Positions 7,267-15,338 of a stretch of 44,309 nucleotides of DNA are shown in pieces; the stretch's first letter is position 1; each line of letters opens with the position of its first letter. Under the pieces are notes generated by a model. It was not told the origin of the DNA and did not search any database. It saw only the letters and a list, made by a program, of their open reading frames with translations. Both the position numbers and the translations under genes were made by a program. The stretch comes from a virus, in the IMG/VR virus record IMGVR_UViG_3300047320_000350, positions 1 through 44,309 of that record. The stretch is one strand, 5' to 3'.

Positions 7267-8226
7267 TTAGCGATAAGCCGTCAGTGTGATACCAACAGTT
7301 GAGAGCGTCGGATCTCTGGGCGAAGGCGCGACGATCGTCAGGATGTCGCCAGCCGCGAAAGTGATGTCAGCGGGTGCTGCGAACGTTCCGGCCTGCGGCC
7401 CAGCCCCGCCGCCGGCAGCGAATGAAACGGTGCCAAACTGGACACCGTTCTTTTCGATCGAATAGACCGCCGCGTTCGTTGCGCCTATTCCCGCATTTGC
7501 GAAGCTGTCCACCAGCCCCGCATAGAATGTCATCGGCTTGGGCGATACGAACTTCAGGACAATTTCACCCGTCGCCGGCCGATCGGAATCGTCGACAGCG
7601 AGATAAACCACATCGCCATTGCTGACGAGTTGCATCCAGTAGGTGCCGTCAGTCAGATCCGGCCGGTTGCCCTTGTTATCCCCAAGCAGTGACACCCAGG
7701 TCTTGCCCTGAAACGGAAGCGCGTCGCCGCTATTGTACGTTTCGTCAGCAGACCATGGGATCGGGCTGAACTTGAAGTTACCGTACATGCCCTTGTAGAC
7801 CCAGAGCCCGCCTTCCTTGACCCATAGCTTGCCTGTGGAGCGCTGCAGCGCCGACTGGTCGTCCTTCCCGAGTGATGGATCCGGCGCCGCAGCGCCAGCT
7901 TTCACGGCGACGAAGTAGTCGTCAGCATCGAGCGAGGCGACTTGCTTCTGAAGGTTTTGCGCGATCTGGGCGTTCGTGAACCGAGCGGCCGGCATCTGAA
8001 AGATCACGTATGGAACGTTGGTCTTTGTCTCTCCCGTCCATTCCGGGATCTCGATGCGCTGGTTGTCATCGTGGTTGTCCAAGATGACGGTGACGGCCTC
8101 GCCATCAATTGAAATCAGGTCACCGGGACTAGCGTTCGCCGGGCTCAGCCAGGCGTTCAATGAGTCGACAGTCGTCGCGCCATTGGCGATCGAGACTGTC
8201 CCGCTGTTGTAAGTGCCAAGGGCCAT
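7267..8226 (-). CDS. Tail fibre-like protein with carbohydrate-binding-type segment
   Basis: The 319-residue product has an N-terminal beta domain, and in the middle (about residues 155 to 205) an aromatic-rich segment, WSADETYNSGDALPFQGKTW followed by YWMQLV. This resembles the small chitin-binding-like modules (carbohydrate-binding type 5/12) found on phage fibres, with Trp and Tyr at the positions that usually stack on sugar. The C-terminal part is a beta-rich domain of about 100 residues. It probably binds cell-surface polysaccharide. The family assignment is by eye. Confidence 0.6.
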   Translation of the reverse strand: MALGTYNSGTVSIANGATTVDSLNAWLSPANASPGDLISIDGEAVTVILDNHDDNQRIEIPEWTGETKTNVPYVIFQMPAARFTNAQIAQNLQKQVASLDADDYFVAVKAGAAAPDPSLGKDDQSALQRSTGKLWVKEGGLWVYKGMYGNFKFSPIPWSADETYNSGDALPFQGKTWVSLLGDNKGNRPDLTDGTYWMQLVSNGDVVYLAVDDSDRPATGEIVLKFVSPKPMTFYAGLVDSFANAGIGATNAAVYSIEKNGVQFGTVSFAAGGGAGPQAGTFAAPADITFAAGDILTIVAPSPRDPTLSTVGITLTAYR

Positions 8227-8240
8227 TCTCGAACTCTCGG

Positions 8241-8588
8241 TTAAAGGGTGATGCCTGGAGCGGCCGGACGTCGGGTCGGCAGGCCTGCAGATGTCAGGAT
8301 CTTGTCGATCTCGGTCACGCTGTTGGCTTTGCGGATCGCGACAATGAGCCGACGTCGCGCGTTGTCCTTCCCGACAATGTCATCCGGCTTCGACAGGATC
8401 GTCTGTTGCAACTCCTCCGGAGTGACACCTTCAATTTCCGCCGCCGCCAAAAACTCCTCAGTTCTGACGGACCGTAGAGCGAGCGCCTTCTTGGCCGCAT
8501 GAACAAGGTCGAGCGTCGTCGGGTAGAACGAACTATTGACGATCGCCTCCGCGCCCTCACGGTGCGCCTTCAGCCCGCCGATCTTCAT
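8241..8588 (-). CDS. Hypothetical helical protein in tail-fibre cluster
   Basis: This 115-residue protein starts at an ATG overlapping the previous stop (ATGA). It is mostly helical and charged, with phrases such as EGVTPEELQQTILSKPDDI. The longer frame from 8681 lies in the upstream gene and is not used. It could be an assembly chaperone for the neighbouring tail proteins; nothing in the sequence shows this directly. Confidence 0.55.
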   Translation of the reverse strand: MKIGGLKAHREGAEAIVNSSFYPTTLDLVHAAKKALALRSVRTEEFLAAAEIEGVTPEELQQTILSKPDDIVGKDNARRRLIVAIRKANSVTEIDKILTSAGLPTRRPAAPGITL

Positions 8589-8980
8589 GCTGCGACCTTC
8601 GTGACTAAAGCGTCGGCATACGGGAATGCGGCTCTGAAGAGGAATGTGTAGGTGCCTGGCGTGTCCACTTCGACGGACCATTTCCCGCCCGAGATGGTTT
8701 CACTTCCTGCGGGATGGCCTTCGAAGAATACATCGACCGATGTGGCCCCGACCGTGGCGCTCACTTCTTCACCGACCTTGAGATCGAAGTCACTGATCTC
8801 GATTTGCGGACAGACAGCCGGGACATCGCCATCAGCAAGGTAGAACTGCCCTGCCGGAATCTGCTCGACGAACGCGGCCCGCTTGCCCTGATCGCGATAG
8901 ATCTGCGCGAGGGCTTCCGAGCCGCCAAGCGTAACAACCTGTTCAACGCGGCCGGCGTCATCTGCGACGATGAGGATCAT
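8585..8980 (-). CDS. Small tail-region protein with beta-sandwich-like C-terminus
   Basis: The 131-residue protein begins right after the stop of the upstream gene. Its second half (GEEVSATVGATSVDVFFEG to TPGTYTFLFRA) looks like an immunoglobulin-like beta sandwich, a fold common as an add-on domain in tail proteins. It is coupled to the downstream gene by an ATGA overlap. Its function is unknown beyond probable membership in the tail tip. Confidence 0.55.
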   Translation of the reverse strand: MILIVADDAGRVEQVVTLGGSEALAQIYRDQGKRAAFVEQIPAGQFYLADGDVPAVCPQIEISDFDLKVGEEVSATVGATSVDVFFEGHPAGSETISGGKWSVEVDTPGTYTFLFRAAFPYADALVTKVAA

Positions 8981-9406
8981 TCAATTCTCCGGTTTGAAGA
9001 CGATGTATCGAAAGAAATACTGACCAAAGCTCGTATAGGACCGGAACGTCATGCTGTTCGTCCCAACTCTCAAATCCCAGTAGGAACCACCTCCACTGGG
9101 ATTGTACGTGATGGAGAAGCTGCTGCCTGAGTGATCAGAAGCCGGACTAAATCCGCCGTAGCTGGCAATCACCAGCGGCGCCGTCGTGAATGCTCTTCCG
9201 AAGCTTACGGTGACCGTTCCGGGCTGGCTTTCGTCATTAAGTAGCGGCGTGGTGGCGTAGCCCTGCATAAACCGCTCCATATTGGCGAAGCGGGCATCGA
9301 ATGCCATCTGATCGAGCGTGGCCGTGTCGACATCGAACGGATAGAGGCTTACGCGCAGCGAAGGATCGACGCCGCCTTTGATGCTCGCGCGTTTAACGCG
9401 CGTCAT
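8981..9406 (-). CDS. Tail-tip small protein, paralogue 3 of a tandem set
   Basis: The 141-residue protein begins MTRVKRASIKGGVDP and ends GQYFFRYIVFKPEN. The same start (T-R-I/V), the FDVDT / GVDVRT motif and the FFQYIV-type ending occur in the next two upstream genes, so the three look like tandem duplicates with diverged middles. The start overlaps the upstream stop (ATGA). The duplicated set directly follows the tip protein J, so these are likely tail-tip or side-fibre components. Confidence 0.6.
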   Translation of the reverse strand: MTRVKRASIKGGVDPSLRVSLYPFDVDTATLDQMAFDARFANMERFMQGYATTPLLNDESQPGTVTVSFGRAFTTAPLVIASYGGFSPASDHSGSSFSITYNPSGGGSYWDLRVGTNSMTFRSYTSFGQYFFRYIVFKPEN

Positions 9407-9810
9407 GGGATTCCCCGGCTCGCGACAATGTACTGAAAGAACCGCGAACCAAGCGTGTTCGAGAAGACCGCGCGGTCATTGTAGACCGTCACCGACGCGA
9501 CCTCTCCGTAGGCCCACGACTCTTGGAGGAACGGCAGCGCCATCAACGTCGACGAGCCGCCTGACCAAAAAAACACGAATGGCGGAGACGGCAAAACCGA
9601 CGGGAAGAAAACCGTTGCAGTCGACCCTGCGCCCACCGGGGTTGTCACATGTCCGTTCATTAGAACTTGGTCGTTCTTTTTTGTCGGACATAACAGAAGG
9701 TTGTTGGGATCAGTTGTCGTCCTGACATCGATCCCGGGTTTTGAAAGCCACGCGCCCACCTCTCCACTCAGGGGATGCGGACCATAATGGAATTGTTGGA
9801 TCCTCGTCAC
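9403..9810 (-). CDS. Tail-tip small protein, paralogue 2 of a tandem set
   Basis: From GTG 9810, which overlaps the previous stop (GTGA), the product has 135 residues and begins VTRIQQF. It matches its upstream neighbour (MTRIQRV) at the start, shares PGIDVRTTT with PGVDVRTAP, and ends SRFFQYIVASRG, close to the ending of the downstream neighbour. The longer frame from 9840 is less likely because it breaks the shared N-terminus. The role is inferred from position after protein J. Confidence 0.6.
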   Translation of the reverse strand: MTRIQQFHYGPHPLSGEVGAWLSKPGIDVRTTTDPNNLLLCPTKKNDQVLMNGHVTTPVGAGSTATVFFPSVLPSPPFVFFWSGGSSTLMALPFLQESWAYGEVASVTVYNDRAVFSNTLGSRFFQYIVASRGIP

Positions 9811-10265
9811 GGTATTGGCCGAAGCAAAAACCAGATCCAATCGCGCGGGATCGAGTTGAACGACGTAATCGCCGCGCCATTGTAGGGATCTGTCACTTGA
9901 AAATATTGCCCGATCCCGGTCGCGTTCTGCACGCGAACATTGAACGACTGGAACCGTGTTGTTACGCCGCTCTCGGCGTTCTCAATCGGCGTCTTAGCCA
10001 AGACGGCCGGATAACCTCTCTGCACCCAAGCAACCTCGACGAACGGCGGGTGACCGTCTATCGGCACCAAGCCCGCAAACGAAACTCTCGGGAATGATAG
10101 GGTCGTCTGACTAAGCACATAGCCGGAAGCCAAGAACCTCTCGACGGGTATCGCGCTGTCCAGCGCCATCCAATCGGAGGTGCGAGGCGCTGTTCGAACG
10201 TCGACCCCCGGTCGCGAGATCGAAAAGCGATCCGCCGTAGCAATGACGCGCTGGATCCTCGTCAT
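9807..10265 (-). CDS. Tail-tip small protein, paralogue 1 of a tandem set
   Basis: The 152-residue protein starts at an ATG overlapping the stop of protein J (TGATG). It opens the set of three related genes with MTRIQRVIATADRF and PGVDVRTA, and ends QYFQVTDPYNG followed by SIPRDWIWFLLRPIP. Its middle differs from the other two copies, as in fibre proteins under selection for receptor change. It probably attaches to the tail tip. Confidence 0.6.
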   Translation of the reverse strand: MTRIQRVIATADRFSISRPGVDVRTAPRTSDWMALDSAIPVERFLASGYVLSQTTLSFPRVSFAGLVPIDGHPPFVEVAWVQRGYPAVLAKTPIENAESGVTTRFQSFNVRVQNATGIGQYFQVTDPYNGAAITSFNSIPRDWIWFLLRPIP

Positions 10266-13200
10266 CAGATGTCCTGAAAGATCGCGATCTCGACGTTATC
10301 GAGGTCTATCAGCAGAAGCCCATTGTGGCCGGTCATGTCCCCGGCAACGATGTGGCCCAAATTGCCAGAGAGAGCCTCCAAGCTTGGCGTTATGACTTTG
10401 TCCGCGGTCAACGTTTTGTCTATGATGACGTCGCCAGAGATTGCGATTTGGAACTCGACAGATCCGTCCAGTTGTTTAGCGCCGGTTAGAACAAGACCTC
10501 CGGTCTCGCCATCGATTGTGCCGACGACTCCGAACTGAACCTTGATCCCGTCAACACTTTGAGCGACGACATCGAGGCTTGCCGTATTGTCGCCGACCGT
10601 GGTCGAAAGCGTCTGCAGGCTCGCAGCTAACGCAGAGTCCTCGTCCGCCATCGTGACCAGAACCTCCTGAATGCTGGCCTGATTGTTTTCGTAGAGAGAT
10701 GACTGTTCGGAGCGGAGCACACGCTTGTCGAGCGCGGCGGAGCCGGTGACCTCCTGCACCATCTGGCTGATTTGGTCGATGGCGCCGCGCACATCCTCGA
10801 AGTCCTTGCCGACCTCGTCCCGGATTGCCTGCTGCAACGAGCTCGGTGCAACCGTGCCCGGCGCGATGACAATGGTCCGCGCATCAATATCAACAAACGA
10901 ACGAGTGCCAGCACGGTCCGCCGTCGCCTGGACGCGCAATCGCAAGTCGGCATTATCGACGACCGTGGAGAACTTGTTGTCGGTGCTCTCGTAGACCTTG
11001 ATCCACGACGCCGCATCATTGCCAACGAGGCGCGCATCATAGGATATCTCGGCCGTATAGAACCGAGCGCCGGGAGCCGGCCACCAAGACGCATCTAGGA
11101 TCGGCTCCGCGATACCTTGACGAAAACTCGCCTGAAGGAAAGCAATTTCAGGCGCCTTGGTGTCTGTCGGATATTGCGGCGACGGAAGCGCAGGCGGGGT
11201 TCCGATGTCCGTGTCGTCATGGACGCGAGGATCATCGACAACAAAATTCAGCGTACAGGTCGGACCGTTGGGCTGACCGGTAAGCAAGAGGCAGACCCGG
11301 GATTGATCCTCGCCGATCTCCAGCTCGAACGACGGATATTCGCCACCATCTTCGCGAGCTAGAGCTTGATCAAGCGTAACGCCTTGCTCTGCCTCGATGG
11401 TCGCCAGATCGGCCGTGTTGATGACTGCGACAGCATCGAGGTTGCCCTTTGCGACCTTGAACGGGCCGATGAATTTACCATTCGCGCGGCGGACGCGCAT
11501 GAAATGCTGCCCATCGTCATTCCAGACCGGCGCAGGATCGAGGGTGAGCTCGGCGCCATCGCGCGACAGGATCGCTCCTGCCTGCCCGTAATCCTGCGGC
11601 AGTTCGGACTGCAGACGAACCGTTGAGCCGAATGTGAGGGCGCGGCCCTCATACTCTGACCCGACCTGCACGTTCTCCCGGCGATACAGCGCGGACCGAT
11701 AATAGAAAGCCGCTTCCCGAAACGCGTGATCGCGGTTGACGATGCCATCGATCTGGATCGGCGTTGCATTCGCGGACGTGAAGTCGTCGCTGTTCGGCGG
11801 ATATTGAACCTGCGCCGGCCGCCAAGTTTCCTCGTCGATATATTCGAGCACTACCGCGTCGGGGTCGTCCTCACCCAGCATGGTGACGGATACCTGTGTC
11901 GTGCCGCGGACGATCTCTCGGTCCGTGAGAAGCATCGTTGGCACGTCGCGCCATTCATCGCGCACGGCGGACAACACGTCACCCAGCCAGCAATGCTTGC
12001 ACCGTGCTACCGTCAGCGCTTTGTCAAAAGCATCCGCCGGTGCCATCCGCGAACTGAACGTATAGTCGAAATGGTCGCCCCGCGCCTCGGCCTGCGCCGC
12101 CAGGCTGAGGATGGTGTTGAAATCGACCTTCTGCAGCGCAACGCCCGCCCCGTATTGCGGATTGGTCGCCATGTCGTAGAACGCCCAGATCGGGCTGCGG
12201 GACGGCTGCTCGACGAACTGAGCTGCCTGGTTGTCCCAGACGCGCAGGATGCGCGTGCGGAGCACACCGAAGCGGAACGATCCTTGTGTCGATTCCGTCG
12301 CCTTGATCCGGATTGCGATCGTGCTGACATCCGGGAAAGAGTTGTTTCCCTTCAGGAAGGCGCGGAGGCCTGCCCAGATCACCTCATTCGTTCCGGTCGT
12401 GCCGGCCAGTGGTGCGTCACTGCGGCGAAAGCGGACTTCGAACCGCCCCTCAGGAACGCTGGTCTTGACGCTATCGCGGATAGGCGAACGGCTGTTGTAG
12501 GTCCTCGGAACAGCGAACAGCGTTGTGAAGTCGCCGATCGGCGCGCCCGCGTCGTTGACGGGCCTTATCTCGGCGAAAAGCTCGACGGTGCTCGGACCCA
12601 GGTCGCCATTGTCTTGATTGACCGTGAAGCAGCCGCCCGGAAATACAAAGTCAATCGCAATCGCCTGCGCCTTGGTGCCGGCGGGATTGGCAATAAAAGG
12701 ACCGATCCACGGTGTGACGTTTGGATCTGGAAGGCTTTGGCCGGTTACCTCTGCAGCCTGGGCGACGTTGGTCGGGAATAGGTCAACCTCCTCGCCCGGC
12801 GCATAGAACTCGACTTGCATGCTGGCGAATGAGGGAAGGACGCCGTCCGTCGGATTCCAACACGGTGTATCATCGACGAACATCTGCTCATACGAATACT
12901 TGTCCATGCCGACGCTGAGCAGGATGTTCTGATATTGGTCGTTGCCAACGAACTCAGACCAAGGCGCAGCGGCGAAGTCAGGGAACACCTTTTCCCGTCC
13001 ATACGGCGCAGGAAGCGGCTGTCCGAGGCGCGCGGCGTTGCCCTGCGCCTGCGCTGTATAGATTTGGCTGACGGTTGAGTCCGGCGCGTTGGTGGCGCCC
13101 AGCTTTGGCGCCGTCAACGAATTGACCAGCAAGGACCCGCCGATCGCGATCCCGGCTGTGGCGACACCACCAACGACGGTCGCCGCGGCGCCGGTGAAGC

Positions 13201-13633
13201 CAAGAGCGCCAGCCAGAGCAGGTCCGGCCCACATCGCAAAAGCTGACACCGCGACCAGCGCAACCAGGCCAAGGATCTGCTTCCCGCCTTGCCCGCCGCC
13301 CAACGGCTTAGAGATAAAACGGACGTTGTCGTTCGCTGCGATGCGCGTCTTGCGCCAATCCCGGCGCAACACCGGCTCGCCATTGATTTCGAGGATGGTC
13401 GGCAACCCATTGCGAAATTGCCAGCCGAACTCAGCATCGCGCACGGCCCAGCCCTGCCGGCGCAGGAACGCCGTGATCGTCTCGCGTGGCTTCGGCACCG
13501 CGCGCGCGATCTCATAGCCAGGCAGCGCGACATGCGTGACTGGACGACGCATCGGCCGCCGAGTTTCGCGCGAATACGATCTCTGACCTTGGGAAGGGTT
13601 TTGTTTAACTTTCGCGTGCATCGTGATCGTCAT
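10265..13633 (-). CDS. Tail tip / host specificity protein J-like
   Basis: At 1122 residues this is the longest protein in the window. It has a basic N-terminus, a hydrophobic segment (about 118 to 170, KQILGLVALVAVSAFAMWAGPALAG and onward), beta-rich domains typical of phage tip proteins, and a C-terminal region with helices then a DUF1983-like part (SVDGIKVQFGVVGT, then SGDVIIDKTLTADKV). Lambda gpJ and its relatives form the baseplate hub and contact the receptor. It follows M-, L- and K-like genes, as in lambda. No separate I-like gene is seen. The start at 13633 has only a weak ribosome binding site; ATG 13621 is possible. Confidence 0.88.
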   Translation of the reverse strand: MTITMHAKVKQNPSQGQRSYSRETRRPMRRPVTHVALPGYEIARAVPKPRETITAFLRRQGWAVRDAEFGWQFRNGLPTILEINGEPVLRRDWRKTRIAANDNVRFISKPLGGGQGGKQILGLVALVAVSAFAMWAGPALAGALGFTGAAATVVGGVATAGIAIGGSLLVNSLTAPKLGATNAPDSTVSQIYTAQAQGNAARLGQPLPAPYGREKVFPDFAAAPWSEFVGNDQYQNILLSVGMDKYSYEQMFVDDTPCWNPTDGVLPSFASMQVEFYAPGEEVDLFPTNVAQAAEVTGQSLPDPNVTPWIGPFIANPAGTKAQAIAIDFVFPGGCFTVNQDNGDLGPSTVELFAEIRPVNDAGAPIGDFTTLFAVPRTYNSRSPIRDSVKTSVPEGRFEVRFRRSDAPLAGTTGTNEVIWAGLRAFLKGNNSFPDVSTIAIRIKATESTQGSFRFGVLRTRILRVWDNQAAQFVEQPSRSPIWAFYDMATNPQYGAGVALQKVDFNTILSLAAQAEARGDHFDYTFSSRMAPADAFDKALTVARCKHCWLGDVLSAVRDEWRDVPTMLLTDREIVRGTTQVSVTMLGEDDPDAVVLEYIDEETWRPAQVQYPPNSDDFTSANATPIQIDGIVNRDHAFREAAFYYRSALYRRENVQVGSEYEGRALTFGSTVRLQSELPQDYGQAGAILSRDGAELTLDPAPVWNDDGQHFMRVRRANGKFIGPFKVAKGNLDAVAVINTADLATIEAEQGVTLDQALAREDGGEYPSFELEIGEDQSRVCLLLTGQPNGPTCTLNFVVDDPRVHDDTDIGTPPALPSPQYPTDTKAPEIAFLQASFRQGIAEPILDASWWPAPGARFYTAEISYDARLVGNDAASWIKVYESTDNKFSTVVDNADLRLRVQATADRAGTRSFVDIDARTIVIAPGTVAPSSLQQAIRDEVGKDFEDVRGAIDQISQMVQEVTGSAALDKRVLRSEQSSLYENNQASIQEVLVTMADEDSALAASLQTLSTTVGDNTASLDVVAQSVDGIKVQFGVVGTIDGETGGLVLTGAKQLDGSVEFQIAISGDVIIDKTLTADKVITPSLEALSGNLGHIVAGDMTGHNGLLLIDLDNVEIAIFQDI

Positions 13634-13655
13634 TCCATTGACAAGGGAAAATGCC

Positions 13656-13964
13656 GTGTCCGAAAAGAAGAAGAAGCTCGCATTCGTGGTGAAGGCGCCC
13701 GAAAATCTTCAAGAAGCGGGGTTTGTGATCATGGCATTGGCGGGGGCGGTTTCGACCCTCGTTAAGGAGCTCGCCAAGCACCACGATGGCAAGCCCGGTC
13801 CTTGGCTAGATGAGATCGAAGAGGTCCTTATTCGCGACGCGAAAGGCACTGTCGCCGCGGACATTCACATCGCCACCGAGGCTTCTGGAATGAAGAAGGG
13901 CATTGATTTGCTTGACGCGCTTATAAAAAACGAGCGCAGCATCTTGATCAAGAAAGCCGAATAG
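13656..13964 (+). CDS. Unknown cargo protein between tail genes (moron)
   Basis: The 102-residue product starts at GTG 13656 with AAGGG eight bases upstream. It is the only plus-strand gene inside the tail operon, sitting between J and the K-like peptidase. It is lysine-rich, with a hydrophobic segment (AGFVIMALAGAVSTLV) flanked by charged residues and an Ala/Ile-rich middle (GTVAADIHIATEA). No family was recognised. Independent orientation is the hallmark of a moron expressed from the prophage. A hairpin (AGCCGA with TCGGCT, 13957-13981) overlaps its 3' end but has no T run. Confidence 0.65.
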   Translation: MSEKKKKLAFVVKAPENLQEAGFVIMALAGAVSTLVKELAKHHDGKPGPWLDEIEEVLIRDAKGTVAADIHIATEASGMKKGIDLLDALIKNERSILIKKAE

Positions 13965-14027
13965 CTTGCAGCCTCGGCTACCGCTGACAGTCACGAGTGA
14001 TCCACACTTGATTGCTTGCAACATAAG

Positions 14028-14438
14028 TCACCTTCGTTCGTAGAAGAGAATCTGTCGCCATCCGATTTGCTTCAGGGCGAGAGGAGTTTCAAAGCAGACG
14101 CCGCGTTTCTGATCGCAGTGAAGGACGCGCCCTTCAGGCTTCAGCCAGACACCAACATGACCAGGGCCCTGAAACCGCCCCATCAGGCAGAGCGCGCCGT
14201 CAACAGCGGTGACAAGACCGTGAGGCCCTTCCGCCATCAATTGCCAGTTGGCGTGCTCTGGATGGTTTGTGACCGTGCGGACCATCCATTTCCACGAACG
14301 CTCGTCCGGCACGGCAACGTGCGGGAGCGCGATATTAAATAGCTCGCGCTGAACGTGGCCGGCGAAGTCCCAGCAGTTGCCACCCTTCCACGACCAAGGC
14401 TGACCGATCAGCGGTGAGAGAAACTCCGAGCGCGTCAT
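14028..14438 (-). CDS. NlpC/P60-family tail peptidase (lambda K-like)
   Basis: The 136-residue protein starts at an ATG overlapping the stop of the L-like gene (ATGA). It has the NlpC/P60 catalytic pattern: Cys22 in GGNCWDF, His94 in GPGHVGVWL and a third polar site in LHCDQ (about 107). In lambda the K protein of this family is a tail-tip component, thought to act on peptidoglycan during DNA entry. The position between L-like and J genes agrees. The longer frame to 14942 lies within the upstream gene. Confidence 0.8.
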   Translation of the reverse strand: MTRSEFLSPLIGQPWSWKGGNCWDFAGHVQRELFNIALPHVAVPDERSWKWMVRTVTNHPEHANWQLMAEGPHGLVTAVDGALCLMGRFQGPGHVGVWLKPEGRVLHCDQKRGVCFETPLALKQIGWRQILFYERR

Positions 14439-14962
14439 CCGGGCAGCAAGCTCGAGAACTGGGTTGTGGTGTAGTTCTTGTCCTGCTTTGGGAACCCCTT
14501 TGCCGTCAGCATGGACACCACCACGTTGCCTGTGATCGTCGCCGCTACTGCCTGCACTTCCTTCAGAAGAAACCCGACCGGACCATAGGCCGGCGACGTC
14601 AAATCGCTCGACAGGTACTGCCGATAAATGATCGTGATATAGGCGCGGATTTTCAGCGCTTCGCGGATCTTCGGCATCAGCAACCGATTGACGTTGTCGA
14701 TCGAGACCTTCGATTGAGGCACCTGTCCCTGCCGCACTTCCGGCCAGCCGACAGACAATGGACAGGCGACGAACGAAACTGACTGACCTGCATCGAACGG
14801 CGCCCCGGTCTCGAGCGTGAAGTTCATATCGTCGCCGACGTTGGCGACGATCCGAACAGGAACATCGAACGACGGATGCCAGATTTCGAGCGTGTCGTAA
14901 TGCGTGACGCTCGGCGGACAGGATGCTGCAGCCTCTTCCCATGCTTCGGTGAATGTTGGCAT
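14435..14962 (-). CDS. Tail protein, DUF1833 / lambda L-like
   Basis: The 175-residue protein begins MPTFTEAWEEAAASCPPSV and has the segment THYDTLEIWHP at about residues 20 to 30, as in DUF1833 tail proteins, which occupy the lambda L position. It starts one base after the previous stop and is coupled to the K-like gene. L-type proteins join the tape measure complex to the tail tip. The assignment rests on motif and gene order. Confidence 0.7.
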   Translation of the reverse strand: MPTFTEAWEEAAASCPPSVTHYDTLEIWHPSFDVPVRIVANVGDDMNFTLETGAPFDAGQSVSFVACPLSVGWPEVRQGQVPQSKVSIDNVNRLLMPKIREALKIRAYITIIYRQYLSSDLTSPAYGPVGFLLKEVQAVAATITGNVVVSMLTAKGFPKQDKNYTTTQFSSLLPG

Positions 14963-14963
14963 G

Positions 14964-15338
14964 TCAGACGTCGTACACGCGTAGTTTCATGGCCACCTTC
15001 ACAGCGCCTGGCACGTAGAAGGAATCTGTCGGCTTTCCATCCTTGGTGAACTGACAGACCTTTGTTTCATAGTCCGTCCCCAGCCACACCTGAGCGGTGA
15101 ACCGAGCCGTTCCATTGCTCAGCGTGCCCTTCCACCAAGGCGTGAAGATCTCGAACTGCGCCGCGTACATGATAATGGTCTGGCCAAGCATGCCGACATT
15201 ATCTCCAGGGCGCGAGCGCTGACGTTGATTGCCGCCTTCCATATCCGTGACGATCGGCGCCAAGACGCGGGAGATCGGCTCGAATCCGTCAACCATCGGC
15301 GCGAAAGGGACGCCATCAGGCCATGCTGGAAGCGGCAT
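14964..15338 (-). CDS. Tail tip protein, lambda M-like position
   Basis: The 124-residue protein follows the tape measure gene with a TAATG overlap. It has the layout of M-type distal tail proteins: a proline-rich start (MPLPAWPDGVPFAPMVDGF), a beta-rich centre (FTAQVWLGTDYETKVCQF) and the ending VKVAMKLRVYDV. It presumably forms part of the distal tail. Similarity was judged by eye, so the exact family is open. Confidence 0.6.
   Translation of the reverse strand: MPLPAWPDGVPFAPMVDGFEPISRVLAPIVTDMEGGNQRQRSRPGDNVGMLGQTIIMYAAQFEIFTPWWKGTLSNGTARFTAQVWLGTDYETKVCQFTKDGKPTDSFYVPGAVKVAMKLRVYDV

Noticed and set aside
11726-12781. Plus-strand frame of 351 codons over tip protein J
   Set aside because: Antisense to an undoubted tail tip gene, with Arg/His/Asp-rich composition typical of shadow frames.
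13957-13981. Hairpin AGCCGA/TCGGCT after the plus-strand moron as a terminator
   Set aside because: Only six pairs and no T run follow it.
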